A stretch of DNA of 6,869 bases, taken from contig CAYNLY010000066.1 in NCBI GenBank assembly GCA_964398225.1, positions 1 to 6,869 on the forward strand, read 5' to 3'. Positions 1-6,802 of this stretch are shown one piece after another. Numbering within the stretch: position 1 is the stretch's first letter; the number at the start of each line of letters is the position of its first letter. The notes under the pieces are model-generated. The model made no database searches, was not told the origin of the DNA, and saw only the letters and a program-made list of their open reading frames with translations. The translations under genes were made by a program, and so were the position numbers. Source of the stretch: CAYNLY01 sp964398225. GTDB lineage: Bacteria; Pseudomonadota; Zetaproteobacteria; Mariprofundales; Mariprofundaceae.

Positions 1-3
1 GGC

Positions 4-318
4 TCAGTCGCCGATGTTCACCTGCACGATGCCGTTCTCGATGCGCACCGGAAAGGTTTCGATGTCCTCGTAGGCGGGCGGCGTGAGCGCGCGTCCGTCG
101 CGGATGCAGAAGCGCGCGCCATGCCGGGGACAGACGATCTGATCGCCCTCGAGCCTTCCGCTGGCGAGCTCGCCGCCGTCGTGGGTGCAGACGTCCTCGA
201 TCGCGTACAGCGCGCCGTCCAGATTGAACACCGCGACATCCCCGATCGGGGTTGCCACAACCTTCCGGGAGCCGGGCGGCAGCGCTTCCAGAGGGGCGAC
301 GTCGATCCATGCGGCCAT
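4..318 (-). CDS. Small Rieske [2Fe-2S] ferredoxin (non-heme iron oxygenase ferredoxin-subunit type)
   Basis: A 104-residue cytoplasmic protein that should carry one Rieske [2Fe-2S] cluster and move single electrons. The Rieske ligands are visible as C44-x-H46 and C63-x2-H66, separated by 16 residues, in the contexts VCTHDGGEL and IVCPRHGARF. The whole protein is one Rieske domain with no signal peptide or membrane segment, as in the ferredoxin subunits of aromatic-ring dioxygenases and NirD-like proteins. An extra Cys follows at residue 71. The ATG at 318 was chosen because it lies 2 bp after the sufT stop and gives the usual family length. Only a G-rich weak ribosome site precedes it, so coupling to sufT is likely. 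No oxygenase gene is nearby. Its place at the end of a suf operon suggests a role in Fe-S assembly, as electron donor or as client, but the sequence does not show which. The gene is complete; what follows its stop lies outside the window. Confidence 0.93.
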   Translation of the reverse strand: MAAWIDVAPLEALPPGSRKVVATPIGDVAVFNLDGALYAIEDVCTHDGGELASGRLEGDQIVCPRHGARFCIRDGRALTPPAYEDIETFPVRIENGIVQVNIGD

Positions 319-320
319 GC

Positions 321-902
321 TCAGAACATCCCCAGCGCCAGACGCGCCTCGTCGCTCATCCGCGAGCGGTCCCAGGGCGGATCGAAAACCAGATCGACAT
401 GGACGTCGCGCACGCCCGGAACCGACAGCACCTTCCGGCGCACGTCCTCGACGATGAACGGCCCCATCCCGCAGCCGGGCGCGGTCAGCGTCATCACGAT
501 CTCGACATGATGGCCGCCGCCCTCGACCGGCTCCATGCGCAGGTCGTAGACAAGCCCCAGATCGACGATGTTCACGGGGATCTCGGGGTCGTAGCAGGTT
601 TTGAGCGCGTTCCACAGCGCATCCATGTCCACCGGGCCCGCATCGCCGTAGCCGGACTCGTCCCGGGACTTTTCCGCCTCGCCCGGATCGGCCTCGGCAA
701 GCCCCAGCGCCTCGGCTTCGCCGCCCTCGATGCGCGCAAGGTTCCCGCCCACCTCGACGGTCAGGCTTCCGCCCAGCGCCTGGGTCACGCGCACGCGGGT
801 ACCGGCCGGGATCACGACCGGCGTTCCGACCGGGATCAGGACCGCGTCGATGTCGCGGCTTGCGGTCAGAACCCGGCCGACCGGATCGTCCCTGTCCGTC
901 AT
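321..902 (-). CDS. sufT: SufT, long-form MIP18/DUF59 Fe-S assembly protein
   Basis: A 193-residue protein of the SUF-associated SufT family, linked in other bacteria to Fe-S protein maturation; its biochemical step is not settled. Residues about 1-72 form a beta-rich N-terminal extension rich in Val, Gly and Thr (for example VLIPVGTPVVIPAGTRVRV). An acidic linker follows at about 73-92, then a MIP18/DUF59 domain at about 93-193. The domain shows the typical YDPEIPVNIVDLGLVYD stretch (104-120), TLTAPGCGMGP (138-148) with Cys144, and a C-terminal VFDPPWDRSRMSDEAR (172-187). The only other cysteine is Cys103. The two-part build matches the long SufT form found beside sufU rather than the short single-domain form. 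The ATG at 902 lies 3 bp after the sufU stop, with GGAG six bases upstream. It is near-contiguous with the Rieske gene downstream. No truncation is seen. Confidence 0.93.
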   Translation of the reverse strand: MTDRDDPVGRVLTASRDIDAVLIPVGTPVVIPAGTRVRVTQALGGSLTVEVGGNLARIEGGEAEALGLAEADPGEAEKSRDESGYGDAGPVDMDALWNALKTCYDPEIPVNIVDLGLVYDLRMEPVEGGGHHVEIVMTLTAPGCGMGPFIVEDVRRKVLSVPGVRDVHVDLVFDPPWDRSRMSDEARLALGMF

Positions 903-905
903 CGG

Positions 906-1355
906 CTACTCCGTCCGCGCCGTGCCGCCGCCCTCGAGGGCGGACTTGACGGTGTGCCAGCACAGCGTCGCGCACTTGATCCGGCTCGGGAACTCGCGCA
1001 CGCCGGCAAGCACCGCGAGCTTGCCGAGGACTGCCTCGTCGGGAGGGCCCTGATCGCCGGTGACCATCGCGTGAAAGGCCTCGAACAGGCGCTCGAACTC
1101 CTCGATCCTGCGTCCCTTGAGCGCCTCGGTCATCAGCGAGGCGCTCGCCACCGAAATCGCGCAGCCCTCGCCCCGGAAGGCGACGTCGGTGATCGTGCCG
1201 TCCTCGTCCACGGCCAGTTCCACATGCAGGCGGTCGCCGCACAACGGATTGTAGCCGTCGGCCTCCCGGTCGGGATGCTCAAGTGTGCCGAAGTTGCGCG
1301 GATGCTTGTGGTGATCGACGATCACCTGCTGATAGAGCTCGCGCAGATCGAACAT
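906..1355 (-). CDS. sufU: SufU, zinc-dependent sulfur-transfer partner of SufS
   Basis: A 149-residue IscU/NifU-N fold protein that takes persulfide sulfur from the cysteine desulfurase SufS. Residues matching the zinc site are visible: Cys39 and Asp41 in NPLCGD, Cys65 in GEGCAIS, and Cys128 in RIKCATL. The Cys65-Cys128 interval of 63 residues is longer than in IscU and matches the SufU insertion known from Bacillus subtilis, where the ligands are C41, D43, C66 and C128. This and the location directly after sufS support SufU rather than scaffold-type IscU. An additional Cys132 sits four residues after the third zinc cysteine, which is unusual. An upstream in-frame ATG at 1403 would add 16 residues but lies inside sufS; the ATG at 1355 has a strong AGGAGG site five bases upstream, starts with the family-typical MFDLRELYQQ, and lies 10 bp after the sufS stop. 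No SufE gene is in the window. Confidence 0.95.
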   Translation of the reverse strand: MFDLRELYQQVIVDHHKHPRNFGTLEHPDREADGYNPLCGDRLHVELAVDEDGTITDVAFRGEGCAISVASASLMTEALKGRRIEEFERLFEAFHAMVTGDQGPPDEAVLGKLAVLAGVREFPSRIKCATLCWHTVKSALEGGGTARTE

Positions 1356-1360
1356 CCGCT

Positions 1361-1366
1361 CCTCCT
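1361..1366 (-). promoter_or_regulatory. Strong ribosome binding site of sufU
   Basis: AGGAGG with five bases to the ATG at 1355; it begins in the sufS stop codon (TGAGGAGG). It is the best Shine-Dalgarno in the operon and fixes the sufU start, arguing against the upstream ATG at 1403. The preceding genes sufD and sufS have only weak G-rich sites, so sufU may be translated more independently. Confidence 0.8.
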
Positions 1367-2589
1367 CAGGCGAACAGCGCCCGCGCGCGCTCGAGCGCGG
1401 CAAACAGCTGATCGATCTCGGCCCGCGTGTTGTAGGCGGCGAAGGATGCCCGGGCGGTCGCCGGCACGCGGAAGTGTTCCATCACCGGCATCGCGCAGTG
1501 GTGGCCCGCGCGGATCGCCACGCCCTCGCGGTCCACGATCGTGCCAAGGTCGTGCGGGTGCACGCCTTCGAGCACGAACGAGACGACCGAGGCGCGCATG
1601 CCGGCCGTGCCGATCAGGCGCAGCCCCGGCGTGGCCTCGGCGCGCGCGAGCGCATGCGCAAGCAGCGACTGCTCGTGGCGCGCGATGCGCTCGATGCCGG
1701 TGCGCTCGATCCAGTCGATGGCCGCGGCAAAACCGACCGCGCCGGCGATGTTCGGCGTGCCGGCCTCGAAGCGGTAGGGAAGATCGTTGTATTCGGTGTG
1801 GTCGAAGCGCACGACGCGGATCATGTCGCCGCCGCCCTGCCAGGGCGGCATGCGCTCGAGAACCTCCTCGCGCGCGTACAGGAACCCGATGCCGGTCGGC
1901 CCGTACATCTTGTGCGCGCTGCTGACGTAGAAATCGCAGCCCAGCCGCTGCACGTCCACGGCAAGGTGCGCGAGCGCCTGGGCGCCGTCCACGAGCGTGC
2001 ATGCGCCCGCCTCACGGGCCAGATGCACGACCTCGGCCACCGGGTTGATCGTGCCCAGCGCGTTGGACAGATGAACGACGCCGACCAGCTTCGTGCGCTC
2101 GCTCAGCCGCTGCCGGAACGCCTCCAGGTCCAGCTCGCCGGCATCGGTCATCGGCGCAACGACCAGGCGCGCGCCGGTAGCCTCGCAGGCCATCTGCCAG
2201 GGCACGATGTTCGAATGATGTTCCATCTCGGTGATCAGCACCTCGTCGCCGGGGCGCAGGTTCGCGCGGCCCCAGCTCTGAGCGACCAGGTTGATCGCCT
2301 CGGTCGTTCCCCGGGTGAACACGATCTCGCGGGTCGAGCGCGCACCGATGAACCGCCGGAGCTTTTCACGCGCGCCCTCGTAGGCGGCCGTCGCGCGCTC
2401 GGAAAGCGCATGCACGCCGCGGTGCACGTTCGCATTGTCCCGGCGGTAGAAGTCGGCCACCGCCTCGATCACCGCGATCGGCTTCTGCGTCGTTGCCGCA
2501 TTGTCGAGATAGGCGAGCGGGCGGTCGTGCACCTCCTGGTGCAGCACCGGAAACTCGCGCCGCACGGCCTCGACGTCGAAGCCCGTCAT
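1366..2589 (-). CDS. sufS: SufS, PLP-dependent cysteine desulfurase (class II)
   Basis: A 407-residue cytosolic enzyme that converts L-cysteine to L-alanine and holds the sulfur as a persulfide. The PLP-binding lysine is Lys227 in SSAHKMYGPTG, PLP contacts include His124 in EMEHHSN and Asp201/Gln204 in VDGAQ, and the persulfide cysteine is Cys365 in RAGHHCAMPVM. Length and residue numbers are within one of E. coli SufS (K226, H123, C364). His346 in VHPHD lies 19 residues before the catalytic Cys, where B. subtilis SufS has His342, the zinc-ligand-swapping residue used with SufU, and where E. coli SufS (SufE-dependent) has a Tyr; this fits the adjacent sufU. The ATG at 2589 overlaps the sufD stop in an ATGA arrangement and gives MTGFDVEAVRREFPVL, the normal N terminus. 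Open sequence further upstream in this frame lies within sufD and was rejected. Only a G-rich weak ribosome site is present, suggesting coupling to sufD. Confidence 0.97.
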   Translation of the reverse strand: MTGFDVEAVRREFPVLHQEVHDRPLAYLDNAATTQKPIAVIEAVADFYRRDNANVHRGVHALSERATAAYEGAREKLRRFIGARSTREIVFTRGTTEAINLVAQSWGRANLRPGDEVLITEMEHHSNIVPWQMACEATGARLVVAPMTDAGELDLEAFRQRLSERTKLVGVVHLSNALGTINPVAEVVHLAREAGACTLVDGAQALAHLAVDVQRLGCDFYVSSAHKMYGPTGIGFLYAREEVLERMPPWQGGGDMIRVVRFDHTEYNDLPYRFEAGTPNIAGAVGFAAAIDWIERTGIERIARHEQSLLAHALARAEATPGLRLIGTAGMRASVVSFVLEGVHPHDLGTIVDREGVAIRAGHHCAMPVMEHFRVPATARASFAAYNTRAEIDQLFAALERARALFA

Positions 2590-3817
2590 ATCCCGCCCCC
2601 CGGAAGGCTTGCGAACGCCTCGCGCTCGACGAAGGCCCTGAGCGGACCCGGCGCGAGCTCCGCCAGCACGGCCTCGGCAAAGGCGCGCGTGAGCATCTCG
2701 CGCGCGGCATCCTCGGGCACGCCGCGCGCGCGCAGATAGAACATCTGGTCGGCATCCAGGCTGCCGACCGTGCAGCCGTGCGCGGCCCTGACGTCGTCGT
2801 GATCGATGATCAGCTGCGGCTTCGCGTCGACCTCCGCGCGGGGCGAAAGCAGCAGGTTCCGGTTCTGCTGCGCGGCGTCGGTGCCGGAAGCCCCGCGAAA
2901 GACGCGGATGCAGCCGTCGAACACGGCCCGGGCGCGCCCGTGCACGACCCCGCGGTAGTGCTGCCTGCTGCGGCAGTGCGGCTTGCGATGATCGATCCAG
3001 GTATGGTGGTCCATGTGCTGGCGGCGGCCGGCCATGTACAGCCCGTCCAGAAGGCACTCGCCGCCGGTTTCGGCGAACTCCGCGACGACGTCCAGCCGCG
3101 ACCAGGCAGCGCCCAGCGAGACGACGCGGGAGACAAACCCCGCATCCCGCGCAAGCCGCGCCTCGAGCCGCCCCAGATGCAGGCGCGCGTCCGGCTCGAG
3201 CTGAATGCGCTCATGGGTCAGCCGCGCGCCGTCCCGCAGGCGGGCAAGGCTGGCCACGCTGGTCAGGCCCGGCTGCCTGCCCGTGCCGGTGAAATGCTCG
3301 ATCACATGCGCTTCGGCCCCGGGCTCGAGCCAGTAGCCTAAGCGCAGATGCGCCGCCCCCCGGGATGCGCCGACATGCAGCACATACAGCGGCCTTTCGG
3401 CCCGATGACCTCGGGGCACCCGCAGCCAGAAGCCGTCGCGCGCAAGCGCCGCATTGACCGCGGTCAGTGTGGAGCCCAGCGGGCGGTCGGTGCAGGCATC
3501 GAGAAGCTCGGTCGCAACTCCCGCGTCCTCAAGCTCCGAAAGCAGCACGAGCTCGACCCCTGCAGGGAGCCGCGACAGCTCCGGCCGGAAGGCCCCGTCC
3601 ACGAAGACCACGCGGTCGGCGTCAAGCTCCGGCACCGCCAGCGCCTCGATCTCCTTTGGCTCAAGCGCCTCGGGTTCGGCCGGGGTCCACCAGCGCTCGC
3701 CGAGGATCGCGGTCAGCCGGGACGGATCGGTGTATTTCCACTCCTCCCCGCGGGCGGGCATGCCCCGTTCGGCAAAGGAGCGCCAGGCCTTGCGCTGCAG
3801 GGTTTCAATCGCGGGGG

Positions 3818-3821
<4 letters not shown>
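2586..3821 (-). CDS. sufD: SufD, subunit of the SufBCD scaffold complex
   Basis: A 411-residue SufB-like protein that pairs with SufB and binds SufC to form the SufBC2D scaffold for cluster assembly. The N-terminal third (about 1-140) is helical and variable, with the typical EEWKYTDPSRL near residue 26. The rest is the repetitive beta-helix core, with HHTWIDHRKPHCRSRQHYRG (272-291), AQQNRNLLLSPRAEVDAKPQ (317-336) and the SufC-contact end DQMFYLRARGVPEDAAREM (358-376). His348 in DDVRAAHGCTVG corresponds to E. coli His360, needed for nascent cluster formation. The E. coli Cys358 position is Ala346 here, while a Cys appears two residues after the His. The start is GTG at 3821, overlapping the sufC stop in GTGA; the stop overlaps the sufS ATG. 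No clear AGGAGG precedes it, so translation probably depends on ribosomes finishing sufC. Length is close to E. coli SufD (423). Confidence 0.96.
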
Positions 3822-4585
<764 letters not shown>

Positions 4586-4591
4586 CGTCTG

Positions 4592-4595
4592 CTCC
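4592..4595 (-). promoter_or_regulatory. Ribosome binding site deciding the sufC start
   Basis: GGAG followed by six bases and ATG at 4585. It favours the inner start codon over the ATG at 4603, upstream of which only a poorly placed purine run occurs. The site lies inside the 21-bp interval between the sufB stop and the chosen sufC start. Confidence 0.65.
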
Positions 4596-4606
4596 GTATT
4601 CATGGA

Positions 4607-6049
4607 CTAGCCCACCGCGCCTTCGAGGCTGACCGCCATCAGCCGGTTGGCCTCCACCGCAAACTCCATCGGAAGCTCGTTGAACACGTCCTTGCAGAAG
4701 CCGTTGACGATCATGTTCACCGCGTCTTCCTCGGACACCCCGCGCGAGCGGCAGTAGAAGAGCTGCTCCTCGCTGATCCGCGAAGTGGTGGCCTCGTGCT
4801 CCATGATCGCGGTGGGGTTGCGGACTTCGACGTACGGGAAGGTGTCGGCCGTGCACTCGCTGCCCAGAAGCAGCGAGTCGCACTGGGTGTAGTTGCGCGC
4901 CCCGTCCGCGTTCGGTCCGATCTTCACCAGCCCCCGATAGGCCTGCCGGCCATGACCCGCCGAGATCCCCTTGGAAACGATCGTGCTTCTCGTCCGCCGG
5001 CCCAGATGGATCATCTTCGTTCCGGTGTCGGCCTGCTGGCGCATCTTCGTCAGCGCCACCGAGTAGAACTCGCCGACCGAGTCGTCGCCCCGGAGCACGC
5101 AGCTCGGATACTTCCAGGTGATCGCACTGCCGGTTTCCACCTGCGTCCAGGAAATCTTCGAACGCGCGCCCCGGCATTCGCCGCGCTTGGTCACGAAGTT
5201 GTAGATACCGCCGCGGCCTTCCTCGTCGCCCGGATACCAGTTCTGAACTGTCGAATACTTGATCTGCGCATCGTCCAGCGCGATCAGCTCGACGACCGCC
5301 GCATGCAGCTGGTTTTCGTCCCGCATCGGGGCCGTGCAGCCCTCGAGGTAGGACACGTAGGCGCCTTCGTCGGCGATGATCAGCGTGCGCTCGAACTGGC
5401 CGGTGTTCGACGCGTTGATCCGGAAATAGGTCGAAAGCTCCATCGGGCAGCGCACGCCCTTGGGGACGTAGACGAACGAGCCGTCGGTGAACACGGCCGA
5501 GTTGAGCGCGGCAAAGAAGTTGTCCGAGGGGGGCACGACGCTGCCCAGATACTTCCGCACCAGCTCCGGATAATCGCGCACCGCCTCCGAAATCGGGCAG
5601 AAGATGACGCCGGCTTCCTTCAGCTTTTCCTTGAACGTCGTGGCCACCGAAACCGAATCGAAGACCGCATCCACGGCCACGCCCGCGAGCATTTCCTGCT
5701 CGCGCAGCGGAATGCCGAGCTTTTCGTAGGTTTCCAGCAGCTTCGGATCGACCTCGTCCAGGCTCTTCGGCCGGTCCTTCAGCGATTTCGGCGCCGCATA
5801 GTAGGAAATCGCCTGGTAGTCGATCGGCGGATACTCGGCGATCGACCAGTGCGGCTCGCGCATCTGCTGCCAGTGCCGGAACGCCTCGAGCCGCCATTCG
5901 GTGAGCCAGTCCGGTTCCTCCTTCATCCGCGAGATGTGACGGATCACGTCCTCGTTGAGCCCCGGAGGCAGGGTCTCCTGCTCGATGTCGGTGACGAAGC
6001 CGGCGGCGTATTCCCTGCTCGCCAGCTCCTCGGGCCGCGGTTTGTTCAT
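4607..6049 (-). CDS. sufB: SufB, core scaffold subunit of SufBCD
   Basis: A 480-residue scaffold protein that accepts sulfur and builds the nascent Fe-S cluster with SufC and SufD. The C-terminal beta-helix core is highly conserved. Cys238 in YLEGCTAP matches E. coli Cys254, the sulfur entry site. Cys390 in NYTQCDSLLLG lies 90 residues from the end, as does E. coli Cys405. His418 and Glu419 in IMEHEATTS match His433 and Glu434. The segment EEQLFYCRSRGVSEEDAVNM (427-446) is the SufC-binding end. It is slightly shorter than E. coli SufB (495); the difference is in the N-terminal region. The ATG at 6049 overlaps the regulator's stop codon (ATGA), and GAGGTG lies five bases upstream. It is the first structural gene after the regulator, so it should be transcribed from the same promoter. 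All functional residues I know of are present. Confidence 0.97.
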   Translation of the reverse strand: MNKPRPEELASREYAAGFVTDIEQETLPPGLNEDVIRHISRMKEEPDWLTEWRLEAFRHWQQMREPHWSIAEYPPIDYQAISYYAAPKSLKDRPKSLDEVDPKLLETYEKLGIPLREQEMLAGVAVDAVFDSVSVATTFKEKLKEAGVIFCPISEAVRDYPELVRKYLGSVVPPSDNFFAALNSAVFTDGSFVYVPKGVRCPMELSTYFRINASNTGQFERTLIIADEGAYVSYLEGCTAPMRDENQLHAAVVELIALDDAQIKYSTVQNWYPGDEEGRGGIYNFVTKRGECRGARSKISWTQVETGSAITWKYPSCVLRGDDSVGEFYSVALTKMRQQADTGTKMIHLGRRTRSTIVSKGISAGHGRQAYRGLVKIGPNADGARNYTQCDSLLLGSECTADTFPYVEVRNPTAIMEHEATTSRISEEQLFYCRSRGVSEEDAVNMIVNGFCKDVFNELPMEFAVEANRLMAVSLEGAVG

Positions 6050-6504
6050 CCGTTCACCTCAGCCAGCCGGATGCCGCGCTCAAGGCGAAACACCGGCATG
6101 AAGTCCTGCCGCGTCATGTCGGCAAGCGTGATGTCGGACAGCGCCTGCTGGACGGCCGCATTGATGCGCTGCCAGTTCCGGCTCGTCGTGCACACCTCGC
6201 GCTGCTCGCAGCGATGGCGCTCGAGATTGCATTCGGTGAGCGCGATCGAGCCTTCCAGCGTATCGATCACGTCGCGCACGCTGATGCGCGCGGCCGGCCG
6301 GGCAAGGCGATAGCCGCCATGCGCCCCCCGGATGGACTCAAGCAGCCCCGCATGCAGCAGGGCCTGAAGAATCTTGCTGACGGTGGGCAGGGGCACGTGC
6401 GTGGCCTCCGCGAGCGCGGCCGAGGTATGCACGGCCTCGGGATTCGAGGCCATACGCGTCATCAGCAGGATGCCGTAATCGGTCAGTCGGGTCAGTCTCA
6501 GCAT
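6046..6504 (-). CDS. Rrf2-family Fe-S cluster-responsive regulator of the suf operon
   Basis: A 152-residue DNA-binding protein of the IscR/NsrR (Rrf2) family, resembling the gammaproteobacterial SUF-system regulators. Residues 1-80 form the winged helix-turn-helix, with MLRLTRLTDYGILLM, the recognition-helix region VPLPTVSKILQALLHAGLL (37-55) and the wing SIRGAHGGYRLAR (57-69). Cys92, Cys99 and Cys105 form a C-x6-C-x5-C cluster-binding motif; IscR and NsrR have C-x5-C-x5-C. The fourth IscR ligand (E. coli His107, two residues between it and the third Cys) is Ser108 here, whereas Asp9 occupies the place of the NsrR ligand Asp8. The ATG at 6504 has GAGG five bases upstream and starts the normal family N terminus. 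In-frame sequence further upstream runs into the terminator and 5S rRNA and was rejected. It overlaps sufB by 4 bp and probably autoregulates the operon through the dyads just upstream. Confidence 0.95.
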   Translation of the reverse strand: MLRLTRLTDYGILLMTRMASNPEAVHTSAALAEATHVPLPTVSKILQALLHAGLLESIRGAHGGYRLARPAARISVRDVIDTLEGSIALTECNLERHRCEQREVCTTSRNWQRINAAVQQALSDITLADMTRQDFMPVFRLERGIRLAEVNG

Positions 6505-6517
6505 GGTCGCCTCAAAA

Positions 6518-6536
6518 CAGGACAACTCTAGTCCGG
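6518..6536. promoter_or_regulatory. Operator-like dyad B, downstream copy
   Basis: On the minus strand this reads CCGGAC-TAGAGTT-GTCCTG: two 6-bp arms that match as an inverted repeat at five of six positions, separated by 7 bp. The GAC-N7-GTC core has the same spacing as the E. coli IscR type 1 site (GACT-N5-AGTC). It covers the proposed -10 element and the expected transcription start, so a bound protein would block the promoter. Binding by the adjacent Rrf2 regulator is inferred. Confidence 0.5.
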
Positions 6537-6553
6537 ATTCGAAACCGGAGCAA
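6525..6553 (-). promoter_or_regulatory. Candidate sigma-70 promoter of the suf operon
   Basis: On the minus strand TTGCTC (6553-6548) is followed by 17 bp and TAGAGT (6530-6525). These match the -35 and -10 consensus at three and four of six positions with ideal spacing. Transcription would begin near 6518, giving a leader of about 13 bases before the regulator ATG, which still includes the GAGG ribosome site (6513-6510). The promoter is weak by sequence, and it is the best pair I found between the rRNA terminator and the gene. Confidence 0.45.
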
Positions 6554-6567
6554 TACCGTCCGGATTC
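6531..6567. repeat. Pair of perfect 10-bp direct repeats in the suf promoter region
   Basis: GTCCGGATTC (plus strand) occurs at 6531-6540 and again at 6558-6567, identical in both copies, 27 bp apart start to start. Each copy supplies the left arm of one dyad plus four flanking bases. A further GTCCGG half-unit in the opposite orientation to the left arms lies at 6579-6584. The pair sits in the only non-coding gap between the rRNA terminator and the regulator gene. Confidence 0.9.
6545..6563. promoter_or_regulatory. Operator-like dyad A, upstream copy
   Basis: On the minus strand this reads CCGGAC-GGTATTG-CTCCGG: arms matching as an inverted repeat at five of six positions across a 7-bp spacer, with the same left arm as dyad B. 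Its centre is 27 bp upstream of the centre of dyad B and it covers the proposed -35 element. Two sites in the regulator's own promoter recall the tandem IscR sites at E. coli iscR. High GC makes CCGG-type dyads easy to get by chance, which lowers confidence. Confidence 0.45.
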
Positions 6568-6584
6568 CTCCCCCGTTCCCGGAC

Positions 6585-6627
6585 AAAGAAAAAGCCCCTT
6601 CGGAGCGGAGCTCAACGAAGGGGCTTT
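6585..6627 (-). terminator. Intrinsic terminator of the rRNA operon
   Basis: On the minus strand a perfect 12-bp stem (6627-6616 with 6602-6591; AAAGCCCCTTCG paired with CGAAGGGGCTTT) is extended after an unpaired pair of bases by a GAGC/GCTC helix with a 3-base loop. A T-rich run TTTTTCTTT follows (6593-6585). It begins 11 bases after the 5S rRNA. The plus strand has no T-run after the stem, so it should work only for minus-strand transcription. It separates the rRNA operon from the suf promoter. Confidence 0.93.
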
Positions 6628-6637
6628 GGAGAATAAT

Positions 6638-6751
6638 CCTGGCGTCGACCTACTCTCCCACGGGGAACCCCGCAGTACCATCGGCGCGGAGGGGCTTAGC
6701 TTCTGAGTTCGGGATGGGATCAGGCGTTTCCCCCTCGCTATGGACACCAGG
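6638..6751 (-). rRNA. rrf: 5S ribosomal RNA, complete
   Basis: About 114 nt. The ends pair to form helix I (CCTGGTGTC with GACGCCAGG, including one G-T pair). The interior contains the conserved 5S stretches CCTGATCCCATCCCGAACTC, AGAAGCTAAG and GCGCCGATGGTACTG, and ends with GGGAGAGTAGGTC. It follows 23S rRNA on the same strand, as usual. The loop region reads GAAGCTAAGC rather than the GAAGTGAAACG common in enterics and Xanthomonas, which may help placement of the organism. Exact ends are taken from the helix I pairing and could be off by one or two bases. Confidence 0.97.
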
Positions 6752-6802
6752 AAACCGGTATCACAAGCTGGCTGTGTGACGAATCCAATGTCTTAACGTT
6801 GC
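6752..6802 (-). other. 23S-5S intergenic spacer
   Basis: About 51 nt between the 23S end and the 5S start, part of the primary rRNA transcript and expected to be removed by processing. It holds no tRNA. An imperfect hairpin (TCACA at 6761-6765 facing TGTGA at 6775-6779, with further AGC/GCT pairing inside) may be a processing feature, but it is short. Confidence 0.7.

Noticed and set aside
906..1403. Longer sufU start at 1403
   Set aside because: It would run 38 bp into sufS and add 16 non-conserved residues; the ATG at 1355 has AGGAGG and the family N terminus.
252..1925. Plus-strand open frame of 557 codons antisense to sufT, sufU and sufS
   Set aside because: Low-complexity Arg/Ala/Pro-rich product with no motif, opposite three intact genes; a GC-driven shadow.
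6503..6706. Plus-strand 67-codon open frame over the promoter, terminator and 5S rRNA
   Set aside because: It runs through the terminator stem and into 5S rRNA and has no motif or convincing ribosome site.
6046..6747. Upstream extension of the regulator to 6747
   Set aside because: The added sequence covers the promoter dyads, the terminator and 5S rRNA; the ATG at 6504 gives the normal Rrf2 N terminus.
6752..6802. Possible tRNA in the 23S-5S spacer
   Set aside because: The spacer is only about 51 nt and shows no TTC-loop or acceptor pairing.
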